Source: JBFGJY01 sp041576975 (GTDB taxonomy: Bacteria; Pseudomonadota; Gammaproteobacteria; UBA4575). From it: DNA of 36,312 nt. Where the stretch lies: the NCBI GenBank assembly GCA_041576975.1, contig JBFGJY010000024.1, positions 1-36,312 on the forward strand, given 5' to 3'. Of the stretch, positions 24,928-31,701 are shown piece by piece. Under the pieces are notes generated by a model, which was given only the letters and a program-made list of their open reading frames with translations, searched no databases and was not told the origin of the DNA. Numbering within the stretch: position 1 is the stretch's first letter; each line of letters begins with the position of its first letter. A program made the position numbers and the translations under genes.

Positions 24928-25281
24928 ATGAATAGACCAAATTCTAGATTGAGACGTGCACGAAAATCTCGCAGTAAAATTGCAGAGTTAAAAATGCATC
25001 GCTTGTGTATACATCGCACACCCAGACATATTTATGCGCAGGTAATTGCACCTCAGGGTAGCGAAACTATAGTAAGTGCATCATCTTTAGAGACCGATGT
25101 GCGTGGAGCTGTGAAATATACAGGCAATGTAGAAGCGGCCAAGGCAGTAGGAAAAATAGTTGCTGAGCGCGCAAAAGATAAAGGTGTGGACAGTGTGGCC
25201 TTTGATAGATCTGGATTTAAATATCATGGCCGAGTAAAAGCACTAGCTGATGCTGCACGCGAAGCGGGATTAAATTTTTAA
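24928..25281 (+). CDS. rplR: 50S ribosomal protein L18
   Basis: L18 carries 5S rRNA into the 50S subunit with L5. The 117-residue protein has an arginine-rich N terminus (NSRLRRARKSRSKI) and the conserved HRTPRHIYAQVIAP and FDRSGFKYHGRVKALADAAREAGLNF. Length equals E. coli. It is 13 bases after rplF and 25 before rpsE. Confidence 0.98.
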   Translation: MNRPNSRLRRARKSRSKIAELKMHRLCIHRTPRHIYAQVIAPQGSETIVSASSLETDVRGAVKYTGNVEAAKAVGKIVAERAKDKGVDSVAFDRSGFKYHGRVKALADAAREAGLNF

Positions 25282-25306
25282 GCGCAATAATGAGGACTCG
25301 TAACTA

Positions 25307-25813
25307 ATGGCAACCAACGAACCCGCAAGAATATCAGACGGCCTTGAAGAGCGGTTAGTTACAGTTAATCGTGTTGCGAAAGTAGTTAAAGGTGGTCGCC
25401 AATTTGGATTTACTGCGCTTACTGTAGTCGGAGATGGTAATGGTAAAGTGGGTGTGGGGTATGGTAAGGCGCGCGAAGTGCCGTTAGCCATTCAAAAGGC
25501 GATGGAAAAGGCACGTAAAGAATTAAAGCATGTGCCACTAAAAGAAGGCACTTTGTATTACCCGATTGTTGGTGAACATGGTGCTGCAAAAGTTTTTATG
25601 CAGCCTGCTTCAGTAGGTACTGGAATTATCGCAGGTGGTGCTATGCGTGCAGTATTTGAAGTGGTTGGTGTTAAGAATGTTTTATCAAAATGTATTGGAT
25701 CCAGAAATCCAATTAATGTTGTGCAAGCTACAATTAACGCGCTATGTAATATGCAATCACCAGAATTGATTGCTGCAAAACGTGGTAAGACAATAGAAGA
25801 AATATTGTCGTAA
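25307..25813 (+). CDS. rpsE: 30S ribosomal protein S5
   Basis: S5 is at the mRNA entry and affects fidelity; changes near its N-terminal loop give spectinomycin resistance in E. coli. The 168-residue product has NRVAKVVKGGRQFGFTALTVVGDGNGKVG, with the spectinomycin-loop lysine and glycines apparently intact, and the C-terminal domain GTGIIAGGAMRAVFEVVGVKNVLSK. GAGGACTC upstream is the likely ribosome site. Confidence 0.98.
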   Translation: MATNEPARISDGLEERLVTVNRVAKVVKGGRQFGFTALTVVGDGNGKVGVGYGKAREVPLAIQKAMEKARKELKHVPLKEGTLYYPIVGEHGAAKVFMQPASVGTGIIAGGAMRAVFEVVGVKNVLSKCIGSRNPINVVQATINALCNMQSPELIAAKRGKTIEEILS

Positions 25814-25835
25814 TCATTTGGCGAAATCTGAGTTT

Positions 25836-26018
25836 ATGAGTAAGCAACTAAAAGTAACATTAGTGAAAAGTTTGAATGGCCGGCTTGCTGCGCATAAAGC
25901 ATGTGCGCGAGGCTTAGGAATTCGACGTATACATAATCCAGTGACGGTTATAGATACTCCTGAAAACCGTGGCATGATTAATGAAATTAGTTACATGTTG
26001 AAAGTTGAAGAGGCTTAA
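25836..26018 (+). CDS. rpmD: 50S ribosomal protein L30
   Basis: L30 is a small 50S protein present in only some bacteria. From the ATG at 25836 it is 60 residues: MSKQLKVTLVKSLNGRLAAH and then GLGIRRIHNPVTVIDTPENRGMINEISYMLKVEE, close to the 59-residue E. coli protein. An in-frame TTG at 25818 would add six residues with no ribosome site and no family match. A weak TGAG lies 4 bases before the ATG. Confidence 0.95.
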   Translation: MSKQLKVTLVKSLNGRLAAHKACARGLGIRRIHNPVTVIDTPENRGMINEISYMLKVEEA

Positions 26019-26044
26019 CTGTCATATATTAAAAGATTAGAAAG

Positions 26045-26479
26045 ATGAATCTAGACAACTTAAAACCTGCAGAAGGAAGTCGCCCTACTCGTAGACGTGT
26101 GGGTCGTGGAATTGGTTCCGGATCGGGCAAAACATGTGGTCGTGGACACAAGGGTCAGCATTCACGTGCGGGCGGATACCATAAAGTAGGTTTTGAAGGT
26201 GGCCAAATGCCATTGCAGCGACGTTTACCAAAAGTAGGGTTTCGCTCCCGCAAAACTAAGCACACCGCTGAACTACGGTTGCACGAGCTTGCTATCGTTG
26301 ACGACGATGTCGTAGATATTGATGCATTGAAAGATGCAAAGTTGGTACACGCTACAGCTAAACGCGTAAAAGTGATTCAATCAGGAAAAATTGAAACTGC
26401 AGTTAAAACCAAAGGATTGCTTTTTACACCTGGTGCAAAAAAAGCAGTTGAAGCGGCTGGGGGAACCATAGAAGACTGA
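26045..26479 (+). CDS. rplO: 50S ribosomal protein L15
   Basis: L15 is a late-assembly 50S protein with a long basic N-terminal arm. The 144-residue product begins MNLDNLKPAEGSRPTRRRVGRG and carries GSGKTCGRGHKGQHSRAG and FEGGQMPLQRRLPKVGFRS. It equals E. coli in length. Its TGA stop shares a base with the secY ATG (TGATG), an arrangement that couples translation of the two. Confidence 0.98.
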   Translation: MNLDNLKPAEGSRPTRRRVGRGIGSGSGKTCGRGHKGQHSRAGGYHKVGFEGGQMPLQRRLPKVGFRSRKTKHTAELRLHELAIVDDDVVDIDALKDAKLVHATAKRVKVIQSGKIETAVKTKGLLFTPGAKKAVEAAGGTIED

Positions 26480-27822
26480 TGGCTCGATCAACTGCAAATG
26501 CCGTCGGTTCTCTAGCAGGACTTGGACAGGTTACTGAACTGCGCAAACGTTTATTGTTTGTGTTTATTGCGCTCATTGTGTACCGCATTGGTACTTATAT
26601 TCCTGTGCCTGGGATTGACCCAAGTGCCATGGCCAGGTTTTTTGAGCAACAGAGCAGTACCATCTTAGGGATGTTTAATATGTTTTCAGGTGGTGCATTG
26701 CAACGCCTGAGCATTCTTGCGCTCGGCATCATGCCGTATATTTCTGCATCCATTATTATGCAATTAATGAGTGCGGTCGTTCCTTCTTTAAAAGAGCTAA
26801 AGAAAGAGGGTGAGGCAGGACGACGTAAAATAACTCAATACACGCGCTATGGCACAGTCTTTCTCGCTACATTTCAAGCGATTGGTGTTTCCATTGCATT
26901 ACAAAATCAACAAGTCGCCCTAACTCCTGGGATTGGATTCATATTTACAGCTACTATCAGTTTGGTTACTGGGACAATGTTTTTAATGTGGTTGGGCGAA
27001 CAGATTACAGAGCGTGGGATTGGCAACGGTATTTCTATTATCATCTTTGCTGGAATTGTTGCAGGATTACCCGCGGCACTTGGCGGAACCCTTGATTTAG
27101 TATCGCAAGGTGCAATGGGTGAAGGATTTGCACTATTTTTATTTTTAATGGCAATTGTGGTTACTGCATTTGTTATCTTCGTAGAAAGAGCGCAGCGGCG
27201 AATAACAGTTAACTATGCGCGACGTCAACAAGGCCGCAAGATGTATGCCGCACAATCTACACATTTACCGCTTAAATTAAATATGTCGGGTGTAATTCCA
27301 CCTATATTTGCTTCAAGTATTATTTTATTTCCAGCTACCTTGTTGCAGTGGTCAAGTAGCTCTACTGGAAGTTTTTCCTGGTTACAAAATATTGCAACTG
27401 CAATTTCTCCTGGGCAACCGTTGTATGTAATGTTGTATGCACTTGCGATCGTGTTCTTCTGTTTCTTTTACACAGCAATCGTATTTGATTCACGAGAAAC
27501 TGCCGACAACTTGAAACGCTCTGGTGCATTTATTCCGGGTATTCGTCCTGGGGAGCAAACGGCTCGTTATATCGACTCTGTACTCACACGTTTAACCGCT
27601 GTCGGCGCAATCTATATCACTTTGGTATGTTTGCTGCCTGAATTTCTGATTCTTAAATTTGGAGTACCATTTTACTTTGGCGGCACTTCCTTATTGATAA
27701 TTGTTGTTGTAGTCATGGACTTTATGGCTCAAGTGCAGTCACATTTGATGTCTCATCAATATGAAGGATTAATGAAAAAAGCTAATTTGAAAGGTTATGG
27801 GCGATCTGGAACGGTGCGTTAG
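26479..27822 (+). CDS. secY: Protein translocase subunit SecY
   Basis: SecY is the channel of the inner-membrane SecYEG translocon. The 447-residue protein has ten predicted membrane helices, beginning near residues 22-42. It includes the family signatures SILALGIMPYISASIIMQL (about 76-94), WLGEQITERGIGNGISIIIFAGI, and the cytoplasmic loop AQRRITVNYARRQQGRKMYAAQSTHLPLKLN that contacts the ribosome and SecA. Length matches E. coli (443). It overlaps the rplO stop by one base. Its partner secE is at 427; secG is not in the window. Confidence 0.98.
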   Translation: MARSTANAVGSLAGLGQVTELRKRLLFVFIALIVYRIGTYIPVPGIDPSAMARFFEQQSSTILGMFNMFSGGALQRLSILALGIMPYISASIIMQLMSAVVPSLKELKKEGEAGRRKITQYTRYGTVFLATFQAIGVSIALQNQQVALTPGIGFIFTATISLVTGTMFLMWLGEQITERGIGNGISIIIFAGIVAGLPAALGGTLDLVSQGAMGEGFALFLFLMAIVVTAFVIFVERAQRRITVNYARRQQGRKMYAAQSTHLPLKLNMSGVIPPIFASSIILFPATLLQWSSSSTGSFSWLQNIATAISPGQPLYVMLYALAIVFFCFFYTAIVFDSRETADNLKRSGAFIPGIRPGEQTARYIDSVLTRLTAVGAIYITLVCLLPEFLILKFGVPFYFGGTSLLIIVVVVMDFMAQVQSHLMSHQYEGLMKKANLKGYGRSGTVR

Positions 27823-27833
27823 AGAGTGTAAAT

Positions 27834-27947
27834 ATGAAAGTTCGAGCTTCTGTGAAAAAAATGTGTCGAAATTGTAAGGTTATTCGCCGCAATCGAGTCG
27901 TGCGAGTAATCTGCAAAGACCCCAGACATAAACAACGTCAAGGCTAA
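27834..27947 (+). CDS. rpmJ: 50S ribosomal protein L36
   Basis: L36 is a tiny zinc-ribbon protein of the 50S subunit. The gene encodes only 37 residues, starting MKVRASVKKMCRNCKVIRRN and ending RHKQRQG. The zinc ligands C11, C14, C27 and H32 are all present, so this is the zinc-binding form. It starts 11 bases after secY, the usual position, and is one residue shorter than the E. coli protein. A 100-base gap with a candidate promoter follows. Confidence 0.96.
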   Translation: MKVRASVKKMCRNCKVIRRNRVVRVICKDPRHKQRQG

Positions 27948-27970
27948 AGAGACAAAGGTAATGTATTTGA

Positions 27971-27998
27971 TTGATTCGAGTGATTTGACTGATAGAAT
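27971..27998 (+). promoter_or_regulatory. Candidate promoter of the alpha-type operon (rpsM)
   Basis: TTGATT (27971-27976) and TAGAAT (27993-27998; 5 of 6) are 16 bases apart in the rpmJ-rpsM gap. The predicted start, about 28005, is just before a short GC hairpin. Another TTGATT 4 bases upstream gives a 20-base spacer and is less likely. Confidence 0.4.
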
Positions 27999-28008
27999 CC
28001 GTCGTCCT

Positions 28009-28019
28009 GGGGTAGCCCC
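28009..28019 (+). promoter_or_regulatory. Short GC hairpin in the rpsM leader
   Basis: GGGG (28009-28012) pairs with CCCC (28016-28019) around TAG, and flanking bases may extend the stem with a bulge. It lies between the candidate promoter and the GAGGA ribosome site of rpsM. In E. coli, S4 represses this operon through a leader pseudoknot; whether this leader does the same cannot be judged by eye. Confidence 0.45.
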
Positions 28020-28047
28020 TAGCATCAATTTAATGAGGATATTTTAA

Positions 28048-28404
28048 GTGGCGCGTATTGCTGGAATAAATGTACCGGTGCATAAGCATACGGATATTGC
28101 ATTAACTTCAATTTATGGGATTGGGCGTGCGGCCTCTCGCAAGATATGTGATGCAGCAGGTATTCTTCCGAATGCTAAAGTTAAGGACCTGAGCGAAGAA
28201 GAAGTTGGCCATCTACGCACAGAAGTTGGGAAGTATCGAGTTGAGGGCGATTTGCGTCGTGAAATTACCGTAAACATAAAACGACTCATGGATCTGGGAA
28301 CCTATCGGGGCATAAGGCATCGCCGTGGTTTGCCGTTACGTGGTCAACGCACACGTACCAATGCACGCACACGTAAGGGCCCCAGGCGCCCGATAAAACG
28401 CTAA
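28048..28404 (+). CDS. rpsM: 30S ribosomal protein S13
   Basis: S13 forms bridges to the 50S subunit and contacts P-site tRNA. The 118-residue product starts at GTG and reads MARIAGINVPVHKHTDIALTS, with the C-terminal basic tail GLPLRGQRTRTNARTRKGPRRPIKR. GAGGA (about 28036) precedes the start. Length equals E. coli. First gene of the alpha-type block. Confidence 0.98.
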   Translation: MARIAGINVPVHKHTDIALTSIYGIGRAASRKICDAAGILPNAKVKDLSEEEVGHLRTEVGKYRVEGDLRREITVNIKRLMDLGTYRGIRHRRGLPLRGQRTRTNARTRKGPRRPIKR

Positions 28405-28427
28405 CGAAATAACATTAACGGGTAAAC

Positions 28428-28817
28428 ATGGCAAGAACACCAACACGCACACGAAAAAAAGTAAAACGCATTGTTACCGATGGTGTGGCGCACATTCATG
28501 CGTCTTTTAACAATACCATTGTTACCATTACCGATCGTCAAGGTAATGCTTTATCATGGGCAACCTCAGGTGGATCAGGATTTCGTGGTTCACGTAAAAG
28601 CACTCCGTTTGCAGCACAAACCGCCGCAGATCGAGCAGGTCGAGATGCACTTGAGTACGGTTTGAAAAATTTAGAGGTAAAGGTCAAAGGACCCGGTCCC
28701 GGTCGTGAATCAGCAGTGCGTGCATTGAACGCAGTAGGATACAAAATTACCAACATTAATGACGTCACCCCGATCCCACACAACGGTTGTCGTCCACCCA
28801 AGCGCCGACGCGTATAA
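28428..28817 (+). CDS. rpsK: 30S ribosomal protein S11
   Basis: S11 lines the mRNA path on the 30S platform. The 129-residue protein contains HIHASFNNTIVTITDRQGNALSW, GFRGSRKSTPFAAQTAADRAG and the end DVTPIPHNGCRPPKRRRV, where the Asn-Gly is the site of isoaspartate in E. coli S11. Length equals E. coli. It is 23 bases after rpsM. Confidence 0.98.
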   Translation: MARTPTRTRKKVKRIVTDGVAHIHASFNNTIVTITDRQGNALSWATSGGSGFRGSRKSTPFAAQTAADRAGRDALEYGLKNLEVKVKGPGPGRESAVRALNAVGYKITNINDVTPIPHNGCRPPKRRRV

Positions 28818-28829
28818 GGGATCAATATT

Positions 28830-29450
28830 ATGGCGCGTTATTTAGGACCAAAATGCAAACTTAGCCGGCGTGAAGGCGCCGATCTGATGTTAAAAGGTCG
28901 GGCTCGACCACTTGATTCAAAATGCAAGATAGACAAACAGCCTGGCCAACACGGGGATAAGCGTGGACGCGCTTCAAACTATGGTGTGCAGTTGCGAGAA
29001 AAGCAAAAGTTGCGTCGTATTTATGGTGTATTGGAGCGCCAATTTAGAAATTATTATAAGAAAGCATCACGTATCACAGGCTCAACTGGTGAGAACCTAC
29101 TAAAATTACTTGAGTGTAGATTAGATAATGTCGCATATCGGATGGGATTTGGCGTAACTCGTGCAGAGTGTCGACAGCTTATCAGCCATAAAGCTATTGA
29201 GGTAAATGGTGTTACGGTAAATATACCCTCATATAATGTATTACCTGATGATGTAATAAGCGTGCGAGAAAAATCTAAGAAACAGCTACGTATACAAGAT
29301 GCATTAAATGCGGCTGAACAAATTGGCTTACCCGATTGGGTTGAAATAGATGTAAAGAAAATGCAAGGCAAGTTTAAATCTGTGCCAGAACGTGGTGAAT
29401 TACCACCTGATATAAATGAATCTCTCGTGGTTGAGTTATATTCTAAATAA
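28830..29450 (+). CDS. rpsD: 30S ribosomal protein S4
   Basis: S4 starts assembly of the 30S body and in E. coli represses the alpha operon. The 206-residue product begins MARYLGPKCKLSRREGADL and has the S4-type RNA-binding domain (LLKLLECRLDNVAYRMGFGVTRAECRQLI). It lacks the N-terminal zinc cysteines of some other lineages. Length equals E. coli. It starts 12 bases after rpsK. Confidence 0.98.
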   Translation: MARYLGPKCKLSRREGADLMLKGRARPLDSKCKIDKQPGQHGDKRGRASNYGVQLREKQKLRRIYGVLERQFRNYYKKASRITGSTGENLLKLLECRLDNVAYRMGFGVTRAECRQLISHKAIEVNGVTVNIPSYNVLPDDVISVREKSKKQLRIQDALNAAEQIGLPDWVEIDVKKMQGKFKSVPERGELPPDINESLVVELYSK

Positions 29451-29475
29451 TACGTATTTGTAAAAGAGGTTATCG

Positions 29476-30465
29476 ATGGTTGCAAATGAGTTACTAAAAC
29501 CTAGAGTTGTAGATGTTCAGTTAGCTGACGAATGTCATGCCAAAGTTGTGCTTGAGCCACTAGAGCGTGGTTTTGGACATACGCTTGGTAATGCCTTACG
29601 TCGAATTTTGTTGTCATCTATACCTGGGTGCGCTGTGATAGAAGCGCAAATTGATGGTGTGTTACATGAATACACCGCGATTGAAGGTGTGCAAGAAGAT
29701 GTAGTAGATATCTTGCTAAATCTAAAAGGTATTGCGGTCGTCATGCATAACAAAACAGAAGCGATGCTTACCTTACATAAGCAGGGGCCTGGAGTAGCCA
29801 CGGCTGGAGATATTGAAGCGGATCATGATGTTGAAATCATGAATAAAGACCATGTGATTGCGCACTTAACTGAACAAGGTTCATTAAGTATGACGTTAAA
29901 GGTTGCTAAGGGCCGAGGTTATCAACCTGCTACACAACGTCGCAATGAAGAAGATCGTGTAATTGGTTCTTTATTGTTAGATGCAAGTTTTAGCCCAGTA
30001 CGTCGAGTGGCTTATTCTGTCGAGAGTGCACGTGTAGAACAACGTACAGACTTGGATAAGTTAATTGTTGATTTAGAAACCAACGGCACGGTAGATCCAG
30101 AAGAAACTATTCGTAAAGCGGCAGGCGTGTTGCAGCAGCAATTGTCAGTATTTGTTGATCTGCAAGGAGAAGAGCAAGTTGAGACCGATAAGGCCGATAC
30201 GGAAATTGATCCGATCTTGGTGCGACCCGTTGATGATCTTGAACTTACTGTACGTTCAGCTAACTGCTTAAAAGCAGAGAATATTTACTACATTGGCGAT
30301 CTGATTCAACGTACTGAAGTTGAATTACTTAAGACACCAAATTTAGGTAAAAAATCCTTGACAGAAATTAAAGATGTGTTGGGTACACATGGTTTATCAT
30401 TGGGTATGCGTTTAGAAAATTGGCCACCTGCGAACTTGCGCGAAGATCGCAAAGTAATGATTTAG
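29476..30465 (+). CDS. rpoA: RNA polymerase subunit alpha
   Basis: Alpha dimers nucleate RNA polymerase assembly and the C-terminal domain contacts UP elements and activators. The 329-residue protein has an N-terminal domain (about 1-235) with LERGFGHTLGNALRRILLSS, an acidic linker, and the C-terminal domain with VRSANCLKAENIYYIGDL; R260 matches E. coli Arg265, the key DNA-binding residue. GAGGTTATCG upstream is the likely ribosome site. With rpoB and rpoC, the whole core enzyme is encoded in this window apart from omega. Confidence 0.98.
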   Translation: MVANELLKPRVVDVQLADECHAKVVLEPLERGFGHTLGNALRRILLSSIPGCAVIEAQIDGVLHEYTAIEGVQEDVVDILLNLKGIAVVMHNKTEAMLTLHKQGPGVATAGDIEADHDVEIMNKDHVIAHLTEQGSLSMTLKVAKGRGYQPATQRRNEEDRVIGSLLLDASFSPVRRVAYSVESARVEQRTDLDKLIVDLETNGTVDPEETIRKAAGVLQQQLSVFVDLQGEEQVETDKADTEIDPILVRPVDDLELTVRSANCLKAENIYYIGDLIQRTEVELLKTPNLGKKSLTEIKDVLGTHGLSLGMRLENWPPANLREDRKVMI

Positions 30466-30488
30466 ACTAAACGATGTAGAGTACTAAA

Positions 30489-30860
30489 ATGAGACATCGC
30501 CAATCAGGACGTCAATTAAATAGAAATAGCCCTCATCGCAAGGCGATGATGAGTAATATGACGACGTCTTTATTTTCTCACGAAGTAATTCGTACTACTT
30601 TACCAAAAGCAAAAGAATTACGTCGTTATGCAGAGCCATTAATTACACTGGCAAAAGAGGATAGCGCCGCTAGGCGCCGTCAAGCATTTTCCAAATTACG
30701 CGATAAAGCCAGTGTTGGAAAATTATTTTCTGAACTTGGCCCGCGTTATAAAGAACGACCCGGTGGATATACACGCATATTAAAATGCGGATTTCGCCCA
30801 GGCGATAATGCCCCAATGGCATTGGTTGAACTCGTTGATCGACCTACAGAAGAGTCCTAG
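30489..30860 (+). CDS. rplQ: 50S ribosomal protein L17
   Basis: L17 lies at the tunnel-exit side of the 50S subunit. The 123-residue product begins MRHRQSGRQLNRNSPHRKAM and has TTLPKAKELRRYAEPLITLAKED and the end GDNAPMALVELVDRP. It is close to the 127 residues of E. coli. It is the last gene of the supercluster; an intrinsic terminator starts 23 bases after its stop. Confidence 0.98.
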   Translation: MRHRQSGRQLNRNSPHRKAMMSNMTTSLFSHEVIRTTLPKAKELRRYAEPLITLAKEDSAARRRQAFSKLRDKASVGKLFSELGPRYKERPGGYTRILKCGFRPGDNAPMALVELVDRPTEES

Positions 30861-30882
30861 TTAAAGAAGTAAATATTCAACT

Positions 30883-30910
30883 AAAAAGCCAGGTTAAACC
30901 TGGCTTTTTT
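30883..30910 (+). terminator. Intrinsic terminator after rplQ
   Basis: An 11-bp stem (AAAAAGCCAGG, 30883-30893, with CCTGGCTTTTT, 30899-30909) encloses a 5-base loop and runs into six T. It is the clearest terminator in the window and closes the ribosomal supercluster. Confidence 0.93.
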
Positions 30911-30951
30911 ATTTGTACAATAAAGTTCTTCTTTAAACTTATTATATTGTG

Positions 30952-31683
30952 ATGAGACCTATTGTTTTAGCTACAGATTATGGAGTAGCGGGTTCTTATG
31001 TAGGGCAACTCAAGTGTGCAATTTACAAAATTGCCCCAAATGTTCAAGTCATTGATCTTATTCATGATTTACCTGCATTTAATCCCAAAGCCGCTGCGTA
31101 CTTGCTGGCAAGTTATTTAGGGTACATTCCAAAAAATTCAATTGTCGTTGGTGTAGTCGATCCAGGGGTTGGCTCCAATCGTGAACCTATAGTTTTAGAT
31201 GGCGATGGCTATACCTTTATTGGGCCAAATAACGGTTTGTTTTCAATTGTTGCCAGAAAATTATCAGACAACAGATTGTCTGAAATTATTTTATCAGAAG
31301 AGCCAGATTCTAAAACCTTTCATGGGCGCGATATATTTGCACCCATTGCTGCACAATTTGTTATAGGAACTGAACCAAAGCTGGAACCTATTTCAGTGAA
31401 AAAACTAATAGGCTCTGATTGGCCTGAGGATCTTTTTGAAATAATTTATATCGATTATTATGGCAATGCTATTACAGGAATAACTTCTGAACATATTAAT
31501 AAAAATAAAATACTAAAAATCAATGAACATCATCTAAAATATGCAGAAACATTTTTTCGTGTAAACAAAGGAGAGTGTTTTTGGTATTGTAATTCGAATA
31601 ACCTTATTGAAATTGCCGCAAGAGAAGCATCTGTAGCAGCAATATTCCAACTAGCCATTGGGAATAAAATAAATTTTATGTGA
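30952..31683 (+). CDS. SAM hydroxide adenosyltransferase (SAM hydrolase family)
   Basis: Members of this family (DUF62/SAM_HAT) split S-adenosylmethionine with water to adenosine and methionine; fluorinase and chlorinase are relatives. The 243-residue protein has the N-terminal TDYG (8-11) with GSYVGQLK, the VGVVDPGVGSNREPI segment, IGPNNGLFS, and HGRDIFAPIAAQ, then a C-terminal beta domain with YIDYYGNAITGI. The length is typical of the hydrolase type. I chose ATG 30952; GTG at 30949 adds one residue. No Shine-Dalgarno is visible. It stands alone after the rplQ terminator and ends 18 bases from the converging uvrA. The 3' part is notably AT-rich. Confidence 0.9.
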   Translation: MRPIVLATDYGVAGSYVGQLKCAIYKIAPNVQVIDLIHDLPAFNPKAAAYLLASYLGYIPKNSIVVGVVDPGVGSNREPIVLDGDGYTFIGPNNGLFSIVARKLSDNRLSEIILSEEPDSKTFHGRDIFAPIAAQFVIGTEPKLEPISVKKLIGSDWPEDLFEIIYIDYYGNAITGITSEHINKNKILKINEHHLKYAETFFRVNKGECFWYCNSNNLIEIAAREASVAAIFQLAIGNKINFM

Positions 31684-31701
31684 ATTAATCTAATTAGTTA
31701 A

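Noticed and set aside
25818..25835. TTG start extending rpmD by six residues
   Set aside because: No ribosome site, and the ATG at 25836 matches the family N terminus.
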